Source of the DNA: Tubulanus polymorphus
Lineage: Eukaryota; Nemertea; Palaeonemertea; Tubulaniformes; Tubulanidae
Direction of reading: 5' to 3'
Length of the DNA: 64,000 nucleotides
NCBI RefSeq assembly: GCF_964204645.1
Contig: NC_134033.1
Location: forward strand, 14,138,155-14,202,154
The notes beneath the pieces were generated by a model. It was not told where the DNA came from and searched no databases. It worked only from the letters and a program-made list of their open reading frames with translations. Each line of letters opens with the position of its first letter. The stretch's first letter is position 1. Positions 12,552-23,700 of this stretch are shown in pieces. A program made the translations under genes and the position numbers.

Positions 12552-13498
12552 TTCATTTTAGATTTTTTGAATAAATAGATTCTCGATTTTAGATTACTTT
12601 AATTTGTACATAGTGCGTTTTTATCTTATTGGCCATTTGTTGATATATGTTCTGTTACGTATAGCGAGTCTCGAACATTGACAGGCAAACAAACTTTGAT
12701 GATGTCAAGTGCAATTCGTCTTAACAAAGAGGCCGTGGAGGTGAAACCATAGTTTTATTTACCCGTCAGTGTAGGAGACACTTTACGAAACACAAGTAAT
12801 CATTATATGGTCATTTACAATTTCTGATTCGTGAGAAATGTTAGAAACATCCAACCAATTTCAACCTGATGAGCCGAATTCTTCGAACAAACCTGGTCTC
12901 CCACCAAAGACCTTACCGTCATCGGCGGCCATCAAGTTTAGGCAATCGAGGCTGGTTGCATCTCTGATTTTTACTATTTCTAATTCATCTAACAGCGCGA
13001 GTAAAGGTGAAGGAGAAGCCGTCGTAGTAAAATCGCTATCAGCGGCGTTTCACACCGCTACCGTCGAAAAGGATTTTATCGTCAAAATCGAGGCGCGGTT
13101 CTCGTCAGATCGAGACGCCGAATTTCGTTTGAGGAATAATTCATTACGACTAATTGATTCGTATCGCGCTCGCGTCGACTTCTAGTAGACATCCACTTCT
13201 TTTTTATCTCGTAACTCCCGTTTCATTCATTCATCTATTCACCCATCTGCCGAAAAGCGTTCTCTTTAAGCGTGGCAAAATACGCAGAATTCAATCGACC
13301 GTTAGTTTCAGATCATCAAAAAATGTATTCGTTTTATGTTGCTTTTGAAGCTTATCGCGACTTCGACTGAAAGGAGAGATCGAAAAAAAAGTAAAGAGGA
13401 GGGTTGTCGAATTTTTTTATGTTTTTCTGTGGGGTCAGCGTTGTTTAGAAATTAGTTAACCAGTGAACACGGTGACTTTAAAAGTTCATTGTCCTGCA

Positions 13499-13601
13499 GG
13501 GCCCAGTTTCACAAAAAGGATTAAGGCCTAAATCGATAAACTGAAATAACGAAGAAATTAAATCGATTTAAGAGTTAAACCTTTTTTCTGAAACTGGGCC
13601 C
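13499..13601. mobile_element. Short palindromic MITE-like element
   Basis: The ends read GGGCCCAGTTTCACAAAAAG and, in reverse complement, GGGCCCAGTTTCAGAAAAAA, giving terminal inverted repeats of about 20 bp around a 60-bp AT-rich core. A similar end (GGGCCCAATTTCACGAAG) occurs alone at 32,754-32,771. Confidence 0.65.
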
Positions 13602-13923
13602 AGCTGATAATATTTGTAATTTCATCGTATTACACCTGTGACAAAACCAAATCTCGCTTATTTCTGTAGTAAAGATGCCTCGAGTCAGAGCAGATTATCT
13701 TTTTACATCGCGAGTAAGCAATCCTAGAAAGTCCTAGCAGTGCTAGAAAATTATCGGTGCGTTATCAAAGATTACTGGTAGAAGTGCGTGTGCCAAACCG
13801 CGTACCTCATTTCACTGATAAATGATAGAAAAAGGCTGGAATCCGGGATTTAGTAGAGAAAACCGGACTTTTTGTGATAGCTGTTACAGCGTTGGAGATG
13901 AGTTGTATATAATCAGACGTTCT

Positions 13924-14038
13924 GGGCCCAGTTCCACCGGTTGAGAGTTATTAGTATTTGACTCTAGGGTTGAGACACTGGAAATGAACTAATTTTAACT
14001 TTAAATTAGATCGTACTCAGGACTGTGGAACCGGGTCC
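13924..14038. mobile_element. MITE-like element with GGCCCAGTTCCAC ends
   Basis: The left end GGGCCCAGTTCCAC pairs with the right end GTGGAACCGGGTCC. The interior is AT-rich. It resembles the neighbouring 13,499-13,601 element and the GTTCCAC core of the tandem arrays at 6,293 and 15,364. Confidence 0.45.
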
Positions 14039-15363
14039 TGAGTACGTTATTTTATACGTAAATCGATAGGTGGAAGAGGGAATGGAGAATTCTCGACGAT
14101 GTTACTGGCAAGTTAGAATTCATAAATTTGAGGAAACTTGAGGAAATATTTCATATCGCATTTTTCGCTTTACATGTGACATTGTGAATTGTATATTTTT
14201 ATACTTAATCGTTGCTTGCAACCGTTTTTTTTTAGCTTTTTGTAATATTGTTTTACGTTTTTTCGTTTCTCATTTTTTTCCATCGACAATCGTGTTACCT
14301 GTTAATAAAAAGATGTTCGACTCGACACTTAGGCATCTCTCTAACGGTAAAAATAACCAGCTTTTGAGCAAGTGGGTTCTGTTCGGCAACCAATTTGAGT
14401 GAACTAAACGATAGTCCCGTTTTTTATGACGAAACGTCTTGTGTCATGACAGAATGATTACCTTATACAATAGACCTTCAAAACAAATTAACACTGTCAT
14501 GTGCGTTTTGAATTGCTAGTTCCTATGATGCAAGTCGAGGAGAAACAGGTTTTTAAGGCGTTGGCTAAAGTTTCATGCGGCGTTAGATTCAGTTTTCCGT
14601 CGTTCGGTATCCGGTTATACTTTCCTTGAATCATCGCGCAGTGGAACACTCCGCAAAGCGTTCGAATCTCGGATATCCCGGCTTCTCTGCTTCTCGAGTC
14701 CCAGACTCCTTATTATTTATTATTCTTTTTTTTAAATTTTTTTTTCCATTTTGAATTATAATAATCGTACAAAGTAATTTGTAATTTTTATTATTTTCTT
14801 GTCGACACTGCTTGCCATGGTAAAGATATCCTCTATGCGATGCAGTGACGTCGGGTCTATTAAGACTTTCGAAAATGTATTCAATTATTTCAGTTTTAGA
14901 AACAGCCAATCCCGTTTTAGAATACATTAAAATGCAGTGGATGCTCTCTGATTTTTTAAAGATTATATGGGGTAGGGCCCAAAACAACTCCCTTTGCAAG
15001 GGACTTTGTGCCTACGGCGCTCGCCATTGCGGAAACCCAACTTATGCCTTAACTTTTTCCTGATGTCGAACAATAGAAAAAATGAACGGTACGTGTCACT
15101 GTAAATCAAAAAGGAACCTTATCGGGTGGAGCGTTTACGCCCCATGCAGGGGTTTACGAGGAATACTTCCCACGAAAAGCGAATATACTTCATATCGTCG
15201 AATTCGACAGGAAATGAAATATGAGGTATCCATACTTCAAACGCGCTCAAGTCCTGTTAAAAAGCCTCCGTCGTTAATTTGTTTGTTTTACGAGGAAAAT
15301 GTCTCGATGCGGCCCTCCTGTAGCTGTCGGAAGAAGGTCGAGAGTATTCCGCGAAATATGCAC

Positions 15364-15720
15364 AGCTGTGGAACTGGGTCCAGAGCCAAATTAAAATAAC
15401 ACAGCAACTGTGGAACTGGGCCCGGAGCCAAATAAAACCCACACAGCTGTGGAACTGGGCCCGGAGCCAAATAAAACCCACACAGCTGTGGAACTGGGTC
15501 CAGAGCAAAATAAAAATAACGCAAATGTGCAACTGGGTCTAGAGTAAAATCTAAAAATACAACTGTGCAACTGGATCCAGAGTCAAATAGAAATAACACA
15601 AATGTGGAATTGTGAAAGTGGGTGGTTAAATTTAAACGATGAAAACTTTTTTTAGAGATCAAGCCCGGATTATATCTGCACAAATGTGAAACTGGGTTCA
15701 GAGTGAAATCTGGCCTGTGG
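15364..15720 (-). repeat. Tandem repeat of about 56 bp (minus orientation)
   Basis: At least five units share CTGTGGAACTGGGYCCRGAG followed by CAAAT(A/T)AAA and a short spacer. The central units at 15,408-15,520 are nearly identical, while the outer ones decay. It is the reverse complement of the repeat at 6,293-6,572. Confidence 0.75.
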
Positions 15721-16261
15721 TACTGAAGTCACTCAAAATTTCGAAAAAAATAAACGGCTTTACCGCGGAAACTGTTTTTTTTTCGAAATGACCATTCATT
15801 CAATCTGACACTTGTTTGACAACTTTCGTTTGAGAGTGATAGACCGCCAAAAGGGCGAACTCTGCTAAAGTCTTCTTGATTTTATCACGCGTATTTCATA
15901 CTCATGAAACGGCTGTTTTTGCTGCGCTCGTGCGAAATCACGAATATGACGATGAAAATCGACTGCGATCGTTAAAACTAAGGGGGAAAGTAGCAGACAA
16001 TCATTTGAACAGACACACACGCGCTACCGAGCAGGCGCACCTTTAAAATTTCCCTCGACCTCGCCGGGGTTACGATACAATCAGATATCGTAATATTATT
16101 ATTTAGATAGCGTAGATTATTTTTATTATGTATAAATATATCGCTGATAAAATTCGTGCGCCGTTATTAGTGAGTACCGGTTGTGAGTGACGCGCAACCT
16201 CCCCACCTGTTATTAGAATTTTATACGGCTCGGATTGATAGCGGCAAGCGAGTACCGGGGC

Positions 16262-16544
16262 TATATAAGTATCCAATATGTTTATCACACGTACGTACGT
16301 AGCATTGTATCAGTGTATCATCGATAGCGGGATCCATTCCGATTTAGGCCCAATATATAGAGAACTATCTTCTCATCGTTTTCCGTTCGGCGTATGATTA
16401 CACGATTCGTAGTGATACGGCGCCGACTAAACTTCGGCTAATACGAGCGCGCATCAATTCGTATAATCGGATAGATTAGAAACTGACACAAAGCAAGTGG
16501 AAATATCCAACGGACCGGAGAAATATATCGGACACATTTTAACG
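16262..16544 (+). promoter_or_regulatory. TATA promoter and 5'UTR exon, probably for the 99-residue peptide gene
   Basis: TATATAAG at 16,262-16,269 places a start near 16,292. The presumed exon runs to 16,544, where a donor GTGAGA follows. The next good acceptor on this strand with a coding exon is TTTCAG just before the ATG at 18,167. Linking the two is inference; the intervening 1.6 kb shows no coding exon. Confidence 0.45.
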
Positions 16545-18166
16545 GTGAGATCGCTTACGATATTTTTTTTCTAAATAGTTTATTCATATTATGCTTTCAT
16601 ATTTTAGTTTTCTGTTTTTTTTCTTTCAAGTTAAGTCATATTTTGTCACGTTTTGGAGCCTGTTCGCTCGCAAAGACGATTCAAGCCATTTAAACCGATC
16701 TAGGAAGTTTCGCCTTCTGCCAAATTGATACCTGATTCTGATCGTCAGATTCTGATGTCAAATTGATAAATGATTCCTGTCATTTTGTTACCTGACCTTT
16801 TCGGCGTTCTAAACCTCCGAACTATGAAGCCGCGCCTGAGACACCTCGATATCGGTTGACTCAGGCATTTCGCACGATTTACTATTGGACCCATGTTTAG
16901 AAAAAAAACTATCTTTACTGATCTACAGATATTGAAACTTTAAGCTTAGTGGTTTTAAATTGACTCTAAATCGAAGTTCGACTTAAAATAGAAGGAAAGG
17001 CATATAGGGTTCTCGGCGAAACCACGGACTCAAAGGCGAATGAAAGCCCTGGTCTGGTAATTGGAGCGCAAAACAGTATTCTACGAGGCGTTTGAACGGA
17101 AGAGGATTTTTGGGTTCTCGAGGAGGAGCAGTGCGTAAAAGCCACATCATAACGTAGTTTCCTAATAAACGTCATTGACATTGGTTCGAGACATAGGGGG
17201 GCCGATCATCAGTGGTTGGTACTATCTTGTAAACGTTTGTAATTCGAAACCGTCATTTCGGTATTTCTATTATTTTTCAGCGCTCAGCGAAAAGTCATTA
17301 AATTCAGCGTTTCGAATTATTTCGCTAATTACGAAAACGCGGTGGTGCTAATTACCGCCATCATAATAGCAATCACCCCCCGTGCGCGTGCATTTCCCTT
17401 TTCATTGCGTACGGGGCTTTATGAGGGTTTATAGCGAATCTGTAGTCTGTTAACAATTTTTAAAAAAAGTCATTCGCGGTTGATTGTGATATCGTTCAAA
17501 TAGAAATATTCGGTAAAATCGAATTATTTCACGATAAACCGTTTGAAATTTAACGGTTATTCGTCGCCGGCTGTCGACGAGAAGGTGAACGAGATGAATA
17601 TGCAGTTTTTCGATGTAGCTTTTAACGAGTATCGCGGGATGAAATTCGGCATCAGACCCCGTCAGTTATCGCCTTACATAATAACTGCCGTCTCAATTAT
17701 CCCCGTGACGTGCATCGCCTGACCATGTTTAAATATTTCATCCAACTACGATACTTAAGATAGGCTTATAAAAGTATATCTGAAGCTTGTCAAAGTGCAT
17801 CAGATGGCGCTAATAGTGACCTCAAGTGCTAAACTGTTTTTTCGCAAGTTACGTAATGCACGTTATATCGCAAAATTATGGTTTGGTGTCATCGAAATTT
17901 AACGGAATATCATCTATTTCCTAGTTTGTTACCATTGCCAATATACGAGAGCTCTTGTAATTCTGGTCTGGGTGCCAGGGGGGATGCAAAAAACCCTTTT
18001 CTTATTTCATAAAAAAACACACAAATATATTTTACTTCATAAATAACGCAATTTATCCACTATGACAGTTATTTAGATTTGAAATATAGTTATCTTGAGT
18101 GAGATAATTTGTGTTCGAATTGTTCTTTCGCGAATGAACTAATTTATTGCGAATTCGTCGTTTCAG

Positions 18167-19585
18167 ATGAAAAGTCTGCGGTTTGTTTTGTTTTTCGTAG
18201 CGACCGCCCTGATCGTGTCCACGTGTCTGGCTTTCCCGTATCACAGGCGGTATACCAGTTTCCGAATGCGTCGCAATAGTAAGTGTATCCTGTCCATTCC
18301 TCAGCTCTTTTTTGCTTTTAAGATCATATCATTCAATAAATTCAAACAATACTTGTCACCAGAAAGAAGAAAATCAAGTAGGGAGCAATTCCCCTTTCGA
18401 AAAAAAACTCACTGAATTCATGTGAAAAGACTGTATGAATTCGAAAAGCTCGTACGATTTAAGCGTGTTTGTAAATCGTGCTTTAATTTAGCAAATCGAT
18501 CGATCGAAGCCGCAAAAATCACTTGAATTGACAGGAACGATTGCAAGACAGTGGCATAAATAGAAAACAGGTTTTTTTGAAAACGGCTCATAGCGTTTGA
18601 ATTGAAACTTCATAATCCGCTTACAGTTTCTCTTTGATTGTGGCTTTATTTCTCAAATTAAAAAAAGAATATTTCATTCGTTTTGCGTTAGATCGCTGAA
18701 ACGTAATAGAGACAGTCGGTACTTTCAGGTTAACTAGTTAGTTTCATTTAGAGTAGTACAAGCTTTCGCTACTTATAGCTTCATCAGGTTTGATGCATGA
18801 GTGATTGGGATATGAATTAGTGTCACAATGAATCATAAAGCTACGATTAGTAGCGAAAGCTCTCATCTCAAATAAACTAGTTAACCTATGAAGTACCTAT
18901 CAGACGAGAAGATACACAATATCCGTGTATGATGATGACGAGAGAATTCCCACAAAAACGAAACCAGATTACTTTAATCTCGCACTACATCCCCTTAGTT
19001 TGTCGTTTGTCTTCTTTGTTTCTTTCCTTAGTGTTACGGTTTTTGTTATTTAATTACTTTAATCTTAATCCTTTAATCTTTAACATTTGTCATATTCTTG
19101 TATAAATATCCTGTTATTTGATTTTTGTTCTCAGTACGACCGATGATGGCTAACAGTTGTTAGCCGAAACGTGGCTCCTCAAATACAATCATTCTGATAT
19201 AGAATTTTTCAATCTTGGCTTCGTTATGTGTCAATTCTCTCGTTATGAAGTATCTGCCTCTACGTTTTACTGAATTCAACACCAGATTAACTCATTTCTT
19301 CTACAACGAATCTTTGCGATAAAAAATCGTTAGAACTAGAAACAACGACTGTAAGACATACGAATTAACACCGTATCTATATATCGTCGTTTTTCAGATC
19401 GAAGCTCGATGGATTTCTGGTACAACTGGAACGACTACCTGCGGGGACTGGGCTCGTTGGACGGCGACCCGACCAGCGCTCTGGAACGACCCGAACTCGA
19501 CCACTTTTTAGAAGAGAACAATCTTACGAAAGGAGAACTATTAGAACTTTTAGATTCGATCTCGTTCGGGGATTTAGGGATTTGA
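18167..19585 (+). CDS. Secreted peptide precursor, 99 residues, two coding exons
   Basis: Exon 1 (18,167-18,278) follows an acceptor TTTCAG and ends at GTAAGT; exon 2 (19,398-19,585) follows TTTTTCAG and ends at TGA. The joined length is 300 nt, so the phase closes exactly. Residues 1-22 form a signal peptide (cleavage after CLA). The start of the mature part is basic, with RR at 27-28 and 35-36 that could be convertase sites, releasing a short YTSFRM-like peptide. The C-terminal 60 residues are acidic and helix-prone (HFLEENNLTKGELLELLDS) after an aromatic patch (MDFWYNWNDYLRGL). There are no cysteines after the signal region. I do not recognise the family; a neuropeptide or other secreted precursor fits the layout. 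Confidence 0.7.
18718..18897. mobile_element. MITE-like palindrome inside the peptide-gene intron
   Basis: About 60 bp at the left (GGTACTTTCAGGTTAACTAG ... GCTTTCGCTACTTATAGCT) is inverted at the right (AGCTACGATTAGTAGCGAAA ... GTTAACCTATGAAGTACC), with a 65-bp centre. No target-site duplication was resolved. Confidence 0.65.
19140..19175 (+). ncRNA. Hammerhead-like motif (Penelope-like element relic)
   Basis: CCGATGA at 19,140-19,146 is one base off the CUGAUGA core. A perfect stem II follows (GGCTAAC 19,148-19,154, loop AGTT, GTTAGCC 19,159-19,165), then GAAAC at 19,166. The core substitution suggests a decayed ribozyme. It lies in the intron between the two coding exons of the peptide gene. 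Confidence 0.45.
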
Positions 19586-19627
19586 TGATTTGGCGGCATT
19601 TCTAAGTGGCATTTCTTTTCACGCTGT

Positions 19628-19633
19628 AATAAA
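19628..19633 (+). terminator. Polyadenylation signal of the peptide gene
   Basis: AATAAA lies 43 bp after the stop codon at 19,583-19,585. Confidence 0.6.
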
Positions 19634-19639
19634 ATGAAG

Positions 19640-20545
19640 AAGCCAGATTTTCTAAGAATGCAAATGTTTCTCGTCACTGTAAATCATTTAACCACGTATT
19701 TCTTCGCAAACTTTTCACGTATCGAAAATTCTACGATTTTGGTTTCCGAGTCAGAGGAATTCAGGCGTAAGGAGCAATCTACATTTGGCTCGGTAGTCGT
19801 CGAAATTAGAATTCGAACGGCGCTTTCGGGGTTCGAACCTACCGACCACAAATTTTCGATGTATGTTTATGGCCGATTACTTATTTACCAGTCTGAATAC
19901 GACTTAAAGCTTCAAGCTATCTGTTGTCTTGCTGCCGCTAGAAATCGCTCCCGAAAAGCTTCCCCGAGCAACAGGAAAACGTGGCACAGGAGAAAAAAAG
20001 AAATGGGGTACCCGCAGTGCTACTGGGCAATCGAGGATTCCGCGTATGGCAGGCGAGGATCCGCCAGGTTCGCTAGTAGATCGATTTCTACTAGCGTTCG
20101 ATTTCTACTACATTACAATGAAATCTGAATGAAATTTTCTCTTAAATGAATCTATTATTCATATACCTACACCGATATCTGAGTAGAAGAATGAAGGTAT
20201 TGTATATTTGGTGGGTGCTATGATAATGTATGGAGTGGGGGTCAAAATATCCAGTTCAAAAATTCGAGACGGGGCGACCTACTGCTCTTCACGCCATCTG
20301 GTTTTGCGGGTACCCCATTACCGGCTGGAAACTGCTTGTGAAGCCGGTTCGAGTGCGCTTTTTGTCTGTAAAGAATATAGTTGCTGGGTTTCAACCACTT
20401 AGACCTTTAAAGCAAATTCATCTGTAAAATATTTACTTCAGAGCAGCGTATATTTATTAACCATCAGAAGGCGCAGAATGTAACATAAAACGCTCATATT
20501 CACGCGTACATTTGGAACGCTGTATAACCGCTTTACAAACAATCT
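19640..20545. other. Intergenic with repeat fragments and gene A 3'UTR
   Basis: 19,835-20,090 carries B-box-like (GGGGTTCGAACC) and GGATCC/CCAGGTTCGCTAGT fragments shared with 985-1,200. From about 20,440 the sequence aligns with 45,180-45,350 next to gene B, so it is probably gene A's last, non-coding exon and flank. No coding gene seen. Confidence 0.45.
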
Positions 20546-20720
20546 GTAACGATACGAAAATAAAGTGTATATAATAACAAATTGCATCGAACCTGGTGTG
20601 CCACACACACAATAAGACGTATATATATCACATTTTTCGATGTTCACATTTCATTTCTTATTGAAATGCGATATTCAGGTAAGTGTAAAATTAAACAATA
20701 AGTTTTGGACTTACTGGCTG

Positions 20721-23700
20721 CTACACATTTTGGGCCTGCGCTTTCGATTTTCTGGTCACCGGGCCCTATAAAAAAAGCGGAATAAATAAATACCTATACA
20801 CATATTTTGAAAAAATTAAATATTATTACTGAATTGAAATTCAGCCTCGTTTTCCTCCCTTCCACTTCTTTACCGCTTGGATCGTTTTTTCTTGTTTTCT
20901 ACCTTGTGGTCTCTTGTTGTTAGCGTTCTTGCGAATAAGTTGTGGCGAAATTGGCTGAAAATCTATGATGATATTCTTTTTTCCTTTCACTCTTGTGTTT
21001 TTCTTGTTATTTGCTAGAGGAGCGTTCTGAATTCAGGAAATAAACGAAATCAGACACACGATTATCTCTCCAAATCCCCTCCTATCCCTCTGAACCATAC
21101 CCTGGTATTCTGGTTCTTTCCTCGTTTGCTATTTTTGTTAGCATTCTTTATACATGTACATGGTAGTTTGTTCACGAATCTTGACAATATCAACTTCATT
21201 CTAATGATTTTCTTATTTTTACCCACGAAACCATCCGCGAGACAGTGATATCATGAATTTGGCACTTTGACAGTTAATTAAGCTTTTCCCCTTTTCTTTC
21301 CCTTCCCTCTCCCTCTCTCATTTTCTGTCTATATTCTCCTCTTACCTGGATCGTATTCTTTTGTTTCTTTCCTTGTTTCTTAATATTGTTAGCTTTATTG
21401 ATGGTTTGTTGCCGAATCTTCTCTCCACCATTTTTCTTATTATTTCCATTGCCAATAATTCCATTACCATATATCCACTTCACTCCACCGCCATTTTTCT
21501 TATTATTTCCATTGCCATATATCCACTTCACTCCACCAACATTTTGCTTATTATTTCCATTGCCATTATTTCCACCATATATCCACTTCACTCCACCAAC
21601 ATTCGTCTTATTTTTTCCATTGCCATTATTTCCATTACCATATATCCACTTCACTCCACCAACATTTTGCTTATTATTTCCATTGCCATTATTTCCATTG
21701 CCATATATCCACTTCACTCCACCGCCATTTTTCTTACTATTTGCATTGCCAATAATTCCATTACCATATATCCACTTCACTCCACCAACATTTGTCTTAT
21801 TTTTTCCATTGCCATTATTTCCATTACCATATATCCACTTCACTCCACCGCCATTTTGCTTATTATTTCCATTGCCATTATTTCCATTGCCATATATCCA
21901 CTTCACTCCACCGCCATTTTTCTTACTATTTGCATTGCCAATAATTCCATTACCATGTATCCACTTCACTCCACCAACATTTGTCTTATTTTTTCCATTG
22001 CCAATAATTCCATTACCATATATCCACTTCACTCCACCGCCATTTTTCTTATTATTTCCATTGCCATATATCCACTTCACTCCACCAACATTTTGCTTAT
22101 TATTTCCATTGCCATTATTTCCACCATATATCCACTTCACTCCACCAACATTCGTCTTATTTTTTCCATTGCCATTATTTCCATTACCATATATCCACTT
22201 CACTCCACCGCCATTTTTCTTACTATTTGCATTGCCAATAATTCCATTACCATATATCCACTTCACTCCACCAACATTTGTCTTATTTTTTCCATTGCCA
22301 TTATTTCCATTACCATATATCCACTTCACTCCACCGCCATTTTGCTTATTATTTCCATTGCCATTATTTCCATTGCCATATATCCACTTCACTCCACCGC
22401 CATTTTTCTTACTATTTGCATTGCCAATAATTCCATTACCATATATCCACTTCACTCCACCAACATTTGTCTTATTTTTTCCATTGCCATTATTTCCATT
22501 ACCATATATCCACTTCACTCCACCGCCATTTTGCTTATTATTTCCATTGCCATATATCCACTTCACTCCACCGCCATTTTTCTTACTATTTGCATTGCCA
22601 ATAATTCCATTACCATGTATCCACTTCACTCCACCAACATTTGTCTTATTTTTTCCATTGCCAATAATTCCATTGCCATATATCCACTTCACTCCACCAA
22701 CGTTTTTCTTACTATTTCCATTGACATTATTTCCATTGCCATATATCCACTTCACTCCACCGCCATTTTGCTTATTATTTCCATTGCCATTATTTCCATT
22801 GCCATATATCCACTTCACTCCACCAACATTTTTCTTATTATTTCCATTGCCATATATCCACTTCACTCCACCGCCATTTTGCTTATTATTTCCATTGCCA
22901 TTATTTCCATTGCCATATATCCACTTCACTCCACCAACATATGTCTTATTTTTTCCATTGCCATTATTTCCATTACCATATATCCACTTCACTCCACCAA
23001 CGTTTTTCTTACTATTTCCATTGCCATTATTTCCATTGCCATATATCCACTTCACTCCACCGCCATTTTTCTTATTATTTACATTGCCAATAATTCCATT
23101 GCCATATATCCACTTCACTCCACCAACATTTTTCTTACTATTTCCATTGACATTATTTCCATTGCCATATATCCACTTCACTCCACCAACATTTGTCTTA
23201 TTTTTTCCATTGCCATTATTTCCATTACCATATATCCACTTCACTCCACCAACGTTTTTCTTACTATTTCCATTGACATTATTTCCATTGCCATATATCC
23301 ACTTCACTCCACCAACATTTGTCTTATTTTTTCCATTGCCATTATTTCCATTACCATATATCCACTTCACTCCACCAACGTTTTTCTTACTATTTCCATT
23401 GACATTATTTCCATTGCCATATATCCACTTCACTCCACCAACGTTTTTCTTACTATTTCCATTGACATTATTTCCATTGCCATATATCCACTTCACTCCA
23501 CCGCCATTTTGCTTATTATTTCCATTGCCATTATTTCCATTGCCATATATCCACTTCACTCCACCAACATTTTTCTTATTATTTCCATTGCCATTATTTC
23601 CATTGCCATATATCCACTTCACTCCACCGCCATTTTGCGTATTATTTCCATTGCCATTATTTCCATTGCCATATATCCACTTCACTCCACCGCCATTTTT

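Larger units (their letters stand above)
9500..16255. other. Long non-coding, repeat-rich stretch
   Basis: No coding gene supported. It contains the 25-bp perfect inverted repeat at 10,564-10,692, a short direct repeat (AGTTACAAACTCGGAATTAA at about 12,300 and 12,364), a hammerhead-like motif at 12,509-12,551, two MITE-like palindromes at 13,499-13,601 and 13,924-14,038, and a tandem array at 15,364-15,720. Open frames here (for example 10,474-10,845 and 12,838-13,185) lack support. Confidence 0.5.

Noticed and set aside
12838-13185. A 115-codon plus frame, and minus-strand frames with exon-like composition (LDELEIVKIRDATSLDCLNL)
   Set aside because: The minus-strand frames are interrupted by stops, have no clear acceptor and no recognisable domain; neither strand can be supported as a gene.
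19634-20128. 164-codon open frame
   Set aside because: It runs through SINE-like fragments shared with 985-1,200 and starts inside the peptide gene's polyadenylation region.
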